From assembly GCA_013289795.1 (NCBI GenBank), contig JABCZH010000010.1, positions 1 through 64,000 of the forward strand: 64,000 nucleotides of DNA, given 5' to 3'. The position numbers and the translations under genes were made by a program. Origin of the DNA: Acidobacteriota bacterium (GTDB lineage: Bacteria; Acidobacteriota; Terriglobia; Terriglobales; Acidobacteriaceae). The notes under the pieces are model-generated. The model was not told the origin of the DNA. It saw nothing but the letters and a program-made list of their open reading frames with translations, and ran no database searches. Position 1 is the stretch's first letter; every line of letters starts with the position of its first letter. Shown in pieces: positions 60,507 through 64,000 of the stretch.

Positions 60507-61550
60507 CTACTTTGCAGCCCCGCTTGAGATTCGCCGAGTGCGCCTTCCTACGTTCTCCGCCACCACGTTCAGATTGCGATCGAGTTCCACGCTCGATCCC
60601 AAGACGCTCCGTCCTGTACTGCCCGGATAGGCATAGCGCAGGTCGCTGAAGCGTACTACATATCCTTCCGGCACCTGCTCGGTTTCCGTCAGCGGATACT
60701 GCGCCCAGTCCAGGTAAACTCGCCCTAGATAGGACTTCTTCGCCGCGAGCGTCACTGGAGTCTCTTCCGGTTTATAGAAGACCTGCATCTCGCCGTTGGG
60801 ATCGACCTCCGGAGTCAGCGACTCGACCATCATGACGGCGAAGAAATTCTGCGCCTCAATCACGCCGCTCCAATGAAACGGACTCCACCATTCAGGATAA
60901 GCAGAAGCGCGGACGGGGTTCTCTCCTTGATAAGTACGCGCTTCGAGCGCATTGACAGCTCGCCGGTGCTCGTAGTCGCGCACTCCCCATAGCGCCACCA
61001 ACCCGACCAGCGCCGCAATCGCTCCCCAGCGGCCACGTGGGCCGCGACTGCGCACTCCCAGTTCCTTGTCGATCAGGCCAAAGAATAGAGGCAGCACCAA
61101 CCCACCCACTAGCAACGCCAGAATCACAGGGTCGGCGATAAAGACGATGTCCCAGGAATACCACTTCTCAGAAAATGGCCAGAACGGACGCACTCCATAG
61201 TTGTTGGTGAAGTCGAGAAGAATATGGGTGAGCCCCGCTAGATAGGCGAAGCCAAACAGCAATCCCCAGCGCGGCGGCAGTTTGGGATCTTTGACTTTTT
61301 TTCCTCGCAGCCGCCAGATCACGTAGATAAAGCCCACCACCAGGGCTGATACCAGCACCAAGCCGAGAAACGAATGCGTAAATCCGCGATGGTGGCCAAA
61401 GCCAGACACCGGCCCTTTCAAGCTTTCGAACACATCGAGATCCGGGGCCTCGGCCGCCAGCGTCATCGTGGCTGTGGCCAGCGCGGTTCTGCGATTAAAT
61501 CCGGCTCGTCCCAGACAGGCGCCGGTCAAGAGGTGAGTTATGGGTTCCAA
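60507..61550 (-). CDS. Membrane-bound metal-dependent hydrolase (YdjM-type)
   Basis: The product is about 347 aa from TTG 61550 (EPITHLLTGACLGRAGFNRR). The extended frame upstream translates the dispersed repeat and is not credible. Histidine/aspartate motifs THLLTGA, EAPDLDVF, GHHRGFTHSFLG and THILLDFTNNYGVRPFWPF define the YdjM/LexA-regulated membrane hydrolase family. Four or five transmembrane helices lie in residues 85-190. The C-terminal part is extracytoplasmic. Substrate unknown. Confidence 0.88.
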   Translation of the reverse strand: MEPITHLLTGACLGRAGFNRRTALATATMTLAAEAPDLDVFESLKGPVSGFGHHRGFTHSFLGLVLVSALVVGFIYVIWRLRGKKVKDPKLPPRWGLLFGFAYLAGLTHILLDFTNNYGVRPFWPFSEKWYSWDIVFIADPVILALLVGGLVLPLFFGLIDKELGVRSRGPRGRWGAIAALVGLVALWGVRDYEHRRAVNALEARTYQGENPVRASAYPEWWSPFHWSGVIEAQNFFAVMMVESLTPEVDPNGEMQVFYKPEETPVTLAAKKSYLGRVYLDWAQYPLTETEQVPEGYVVRFSDLRYAYPGSTGRSVLGSSVELDRNLNVVAENVGRRTRRISSGAAK

Positions 61551-61630
61551 GGTTCGCGAAGAAGTATAGATGTAGTCGTCAGCTATGCCGATGCAGACTC
61601 TTTGGAACAGGGCCTGTGCTCTCGCTCTGG

Positions 61631-61750
61631 TTTCTCGGCGTCCTCTGCGCGACCTCCGCGATTTGGGACTTCGAATCTCCCGCTGTCTCAGCAAAACCCT
61701 AAAACGCTGAGACCGCTGAGAAAAGCGGCAGAGAACGCGGAGGCGCGAAA
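61631..61750. repeat. Inverted pair of CTCTGCG-type repeats
   Basis: TCGGCGTCCTCTGCGCGACC on one side and CGGCAGAGAACGCGGAGGCG on the other are diverged inverted copies, with CTGAGACCGCTGAG between. They occupy the gap between the lipid kinase and hydrolase genes. Confidence 0.65.
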
Positions 61751-61751
61751 A

Positions 61752-62681
61752 CTATGCTGTCGGCGTTAATATCGTCAGTGCATCGGGCACAACGCTGATC
61801 TCTACCGGCAATGTCCCCAGCAATTCTCCGTCAGCTTCCACGAAAATGGGGGACGATTCTCCAACCGAAAGGCAACTCACCCGCGACGCGTGGGCCAGTT
61901 CGATCCCTGGGATTTGGCAGTTCGCGCCTAAGAGGCCCCGCAAGACATAACCCAAGTACGCCGCGCGGCTACGAGTGTGAAACAACACCAGCCGAAGATC
62001 ATTGCGGTCGAGCGACGCGCCCGGAGCCAGTTCCCGCAACACTCCCCCGAAATGCCGGATGCGGACCGCCAAGAGCTGTGAGACTTCCACGCCCCTTGAA
62101 GCCTGGCCATCCGTCTCGATCACGAACATTTCCATCTTGTGCGTGAGCCACAAGCGCGTGGCGTTGGCGTAGTAGGCGGCCATCCCCAGATGACGTTTCG
62201 CCAGCGGATTCAACTTGTAGAAGAGATGCGCATCCACCCCAACCCCGGCGGTGACCGTGAAGTAGCGTGAACCCCTTCCCCCCTGGAACTCCTGGTACGC
62301 GACACGGCCCACGGCGATCCGGCGAGGCTTCGCGGTCAGGGCGGCCCGCGCGGCGCCGGTCGGGGAAAGCGGCAACCCAAGATCGTGGGCCAGCGAATTG
62401 GCTGTCCCCAGCGGAATGACTGCTAGGGCCGCCTCACTGCCAACCAGTCCCTGCAGTACGTCGTTCACCGTGCCGTCGCCGCCGCAAGCGAAGATGGTGT
62501 CGCAACCGTGGCGGATCGCCTCCTTCACCTGCTCGGCAGCATCGCCGGGACCAGCCGTCGCAGCCGAAGTCGCCTCCACGCCGCCCGCCAGCAGTACCGC
62601 CTGCGCACTCTCCACTTCATTCACACGCCGACCGCGACGGCGTCCGGAAAGCGGGTTGTAAAGCAGCAACGCCTTGCGCAT
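61752..62681 (-). CDS. Diacylglycerol/sphingolipid kinase-family protein
   Basis: The 309-aa YegS/BmrU-like lipid kinase contains LLYNPLSGRRRGRR, the nucleotide motif IFACGGDGTVNDVLQGL (GGDGT), LAVIPLGTANSLAHDLGLP, FTVTAGVGVDAHLFYKL and VEADGELLGTLPVEISVVP. It phosphorylates a lipid alcohol at the inner membrane. ATG 62681. Confidence 0.94.
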   Translation of the reverse strand: MRKALLLYNPLSGRRRGRRVNEVESAQAVLLAGGVEATSAATAGPGDAAEQVKEAIRHGCDTIFACGGDGTVNDVLQGLVGSEAALAVIPLGTANSLAHDLGLPLSPTGAARAALTAKPRRIAVGRVAYQEFQGGRGSRYFTVTAGVGVDAHLFYKLNPLAKRHLGMAAYYANATRLWLTHKMEMFVIETDGQASRGVEVSQLLAVRIRHFGGVLRELAPGASLDRNDLRLVLFHTRSRAAYLGYVLRGLLGANCQIPGIELAHASRVSCLSVGESSPIFVEADGELLGTLPVEISVVPDALTILTPTA

Positions 62682-62709
62682 GTCAGGGGGATTCTACCGG
62701 AACAGGCCC

Positions 62710-63210
62710 CTACGCTTTTCCCCTCGATCCCCACTCCCACATGCCGAACATCGCCTTTTGCGGCAGCGGGTGCCCGACTTGGCGTGCCAGCATGCAAATC
62801 TGCCCGCGATGATGGGCGTCATGAGCGATGAGATACCCAAAGAATCCTGCCACGTCCGGTTTGAACCCCTTCACTCGACCGTCCCCTTCCAACGCCGATT
62901 TGAGCACTGCGCTCAGCGCCGCCCGGCTTTGCTCCAGCCCCTTCAAAGCCTGCACCGGAGTCACGCTGACGCGGTCAAGCTGTTCGGGAATCTTGCTTCC
63001 CTTGGCTGCCGCCTTCAGCCACATCACTCGCACGTTATGGATGTGCGCCACCATGGCTGCGACGGTCCGCCCTTTGCCTTCAGGCGGCTCCGCTCGCCAG
63101 GCGTCGGCTGGAAGGTTTTCGATCATGTACTGATTGATGCGGTCATTGGTGTCGAAAGCGGTGAGCAAGGATTCGGAAATAGTGAAGGTAACTGCGACAG
63201 TCTTAGCCAT
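62710..63210 (-). CDS. DinB-family protein
   Basis: The 166-aa product starts at ATG 63210 (MAKTVAVTFTISESLL); the longer frame upstream runs into the ligA promoter and 5' end. It is a four-helix DinB fold with histidines HIHNVRVMWLKAAAKG and YLIAHDAHHRGQICMLAR, the classic third metal position HxxHR. It ends MWEWGSRGKA. It is unrelated in detail to the exported DinB protein at 30295. Confidence 0.9.
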   Translation of the reverse strand: MAKTVAVTFTISESLLTAFDTNDRINQYMIENLPADAWRAEPPEGKGRTVAAMVAHIHNVRVMWLKAAAKGSKIPEQLDRVSVTPVQALKGLEQSRAALSAVLKSALEGDGRVKGFKPDVAGFFGYLIAHDAHHRGQICMLARQVGHPLPQKAMFGMWEWGSRGKA

Positions 63211-63252
63211 CGAAGGTCTCCAGAACTGAGGATTGTAGCTTACCGTAGGCAG

Positions 63253-63301
63253 GTTTTTCCGCGTTCTCCGCGCGCCCTCTGCGTCGTCAGCGTTTTGAGA
63301 T
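63253..63301 (+). repeat. Dispersed CTCTGCG-type repeat upstream of ligA
   Basis: TTTTTCCGCGTTCTCCGCGC and CCCTCTGCGTCGTCAGCG precede the ligA promoter. They are a diverged member of the CTCTGTG/GGTTAA family. Confidence 0.6.
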
Positions 63302-63308
63302 TCTCGCC

Positions 63309-63314
63309 TATAAT
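63309..63314 (+). promoter_or_regulatory. -10 box of ligA, suggesting a leaderless transcript
   Basis: TATAAT ends 7 nt before the ligA ATG (63322), so a transcript starting at the usual distance would begin at about the start codon. No Shine-Dalgarno is present. Confidence 0.5.
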
Positions 63315-63321
63315 TTCTCCA

Positions 63322-64000
63322 ATGTCCGCCGCCAAACACGAGAAGAAGATCGAAGTCCTCCGCGACAAGATACGCCACCACGAATACCGCTACTACGCCC
63401 TTGACGATCCTGAGATCTCCGACGCTGAATTCGATCAATTGATGAACGAGCTTATAAAGCTCGAAACTGAACATCCCGCGCTCATCACGACCGATTCTCC
63501 CACTCAGCGCGTCGGCGGCCAGCCGCGTGAAGGAGTGGTCAAGGCGCCCCACTCCTCACCCATGTTGTCGCTCGACAACACCTACAACCTGGACGATCTC
63601 CGCGACTGGGAGCGGCGCGTACACGAGCTCAGCGGCCGCAAGGACGTGGACTACGTCTGTGAACTCAAGCTGGACGGCATGTCGTTGGCTCTGATTTACG
63701 AGAATGGCAAATTGGTGCGCGGCATCACGCGCGGCGACGGCAGTGTTGGCGAAGACGTGACCCTGAACGTGCGCACCGTGCGGTCCATTCCACTTTCTAT
63801 TTCCAAAGAGAAGCTGCGAGCTTCTGGCATTCCCGCCGACTTCGAAGTTCGTGGCGAGATGCTGATGCCCATCGCCGCGTTCAAAAGAATGAACGTCGAG
63901 CGGGAAGAAAAAGGCCTCTCGCTGTTTGCCAACCCGCGCAACGCCACTGCCGGAACTGTGCGCCAGCTCGATGCCAGCATCACCGCCGAACGCCGCCTCG
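63322..64000 (+). CDS. ligA: NAD-dependent DNA ligase, N-terminal part (runs off window)
   Basis: The frame is open from ATG 63322 to the window end (226 codons, about a third of a normal LigA). The NAD-binding Ia domain has YRYYALDDPEISDAEFDQLM. The adenylation domain has the nucleophile lysine in CELKLDGMSLALIYENG (KLDG), then TRGDGSVGEDVTLNVRTV, FEVRGEMLM and FANPRNATAGTVRQLD. It is the essential replicative ligase. Confidence 0.96.
   Translation, partial: MSAAKHEKKIEVLRDKIRHHEYRYYALDDPEISDAEFDQLMNELIKLETEHPALITTDSPTQRVGGQPREGVVKAPHSSPMLSLDNTYNLDDLRDWERRVHELSGRKDVDYVCELKLDGMSLALIYENGKLVRGITRGDGSVGEDVTLNVRTVRSIPLSISKEKLRASGIPADFEVRGEMLMPIAAFKRMNVEREEKGLSLFANPRNATAGTVRQLDASITAERRL

Noticed and set aside
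61551-61694. N-terminal extension of the YdjM-type hydrolase
   Set aside because: The extra 48 codons are translation of a dispersed CTCTGCG repeat (arginine-rich), and conserved sequence begins at EPITHLL.

Overview
The window comes from a mesophilic soil-type Acidobacteriota genome (Koribacter/Terriglobia-like). This rests on an Oar-type TonB-dependent receptor with an N-terminal carboxypeptidase-regulatory domain, several carboxypeptidase-like plus TPR secreted proteins, paired MacB-like permeases without an ATPase, a membrane-anchored LuxR/DUF4199 pair, moderately high GC, and many intergenic degenerate repeats ending in CTCTGTGGTTAA. No species is claimed.

Layout. (1) About 1-8,080 is accessory DNA. 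It holds the start of a secreted propeller-protein gene at the left edge, an IS91-like HUH transposase overlapping a ParB-like gene, then a cassette bounded by perfect 32-bp inverted repeats (3198-3229 and 6048-6079). The cassette carries a 270-aa protein of unknown function and a 638-aa QueC-like PP-loop protein. Next come an excisionase-like HTH gene, a small basic protein and a tyrosine integrase that abuts the 3' end of a tRNA(CAU) gene at 8082-8158. This is the classic layout of an island integrated at a tRNA. The two-gene QueC-like cassette is the best candidate for an undescribed system. It resembles the B/C half of the Qat defence system, but no QatA ATPase or QatD nuclease gene is present.

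(2) 8.3-17.9 kb is mostly housekeeping: prfA, DUF1385 and prmC (release-factor maturation), an ATP-dependent DNA ligase, a CDF metal transporter, an FAD oxidoreductase, and a divergent quinone oxidoreductase/AraC pair. (3) 18-25.4 kb encodes surface and secreted proteins: the Oar-like receptor and a tandem array of three paralogous secreted proteins with an HExGEW motif. Each paralogue has its own related 5' leader and its own terminator. (4) 25.4-29.3 kb holds purF and purL. (5) 29.5-36 kb holds a MerR-controlled DinB module whose two sides carry a 23-bp duplication of the selB leader, then selB, a DUF4440 protein, a GNAT and trmFO. (6) 36-43 kb holds ABC permeases, membrane proteins, a thioesterase and the LuxR/DUF4199 pair. 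(7) 42.5-48 kb holds der, a DinG-type helicase and the preQ0 operon queD-queE-queC. (8) 48-64 kb holds TPR proteins, a PilT-like ATPase, molybdenum-cofactor genes (moeA, moaC, mog, with a PatA-like response regulator between moaC and mog), several small conserved proteins, a lipid kinase and the start of ligA.

Functionally, the chromosomal queDEC operon makes preQ0-pathway intermediates. The island's second, divergent QueC-like protein could use them if it performs deazapurine chemistry. A family of short degenerate repeats is scattered between genes and has entered two coding sequences in frame: the der inter-domain linker and an insert in purL.
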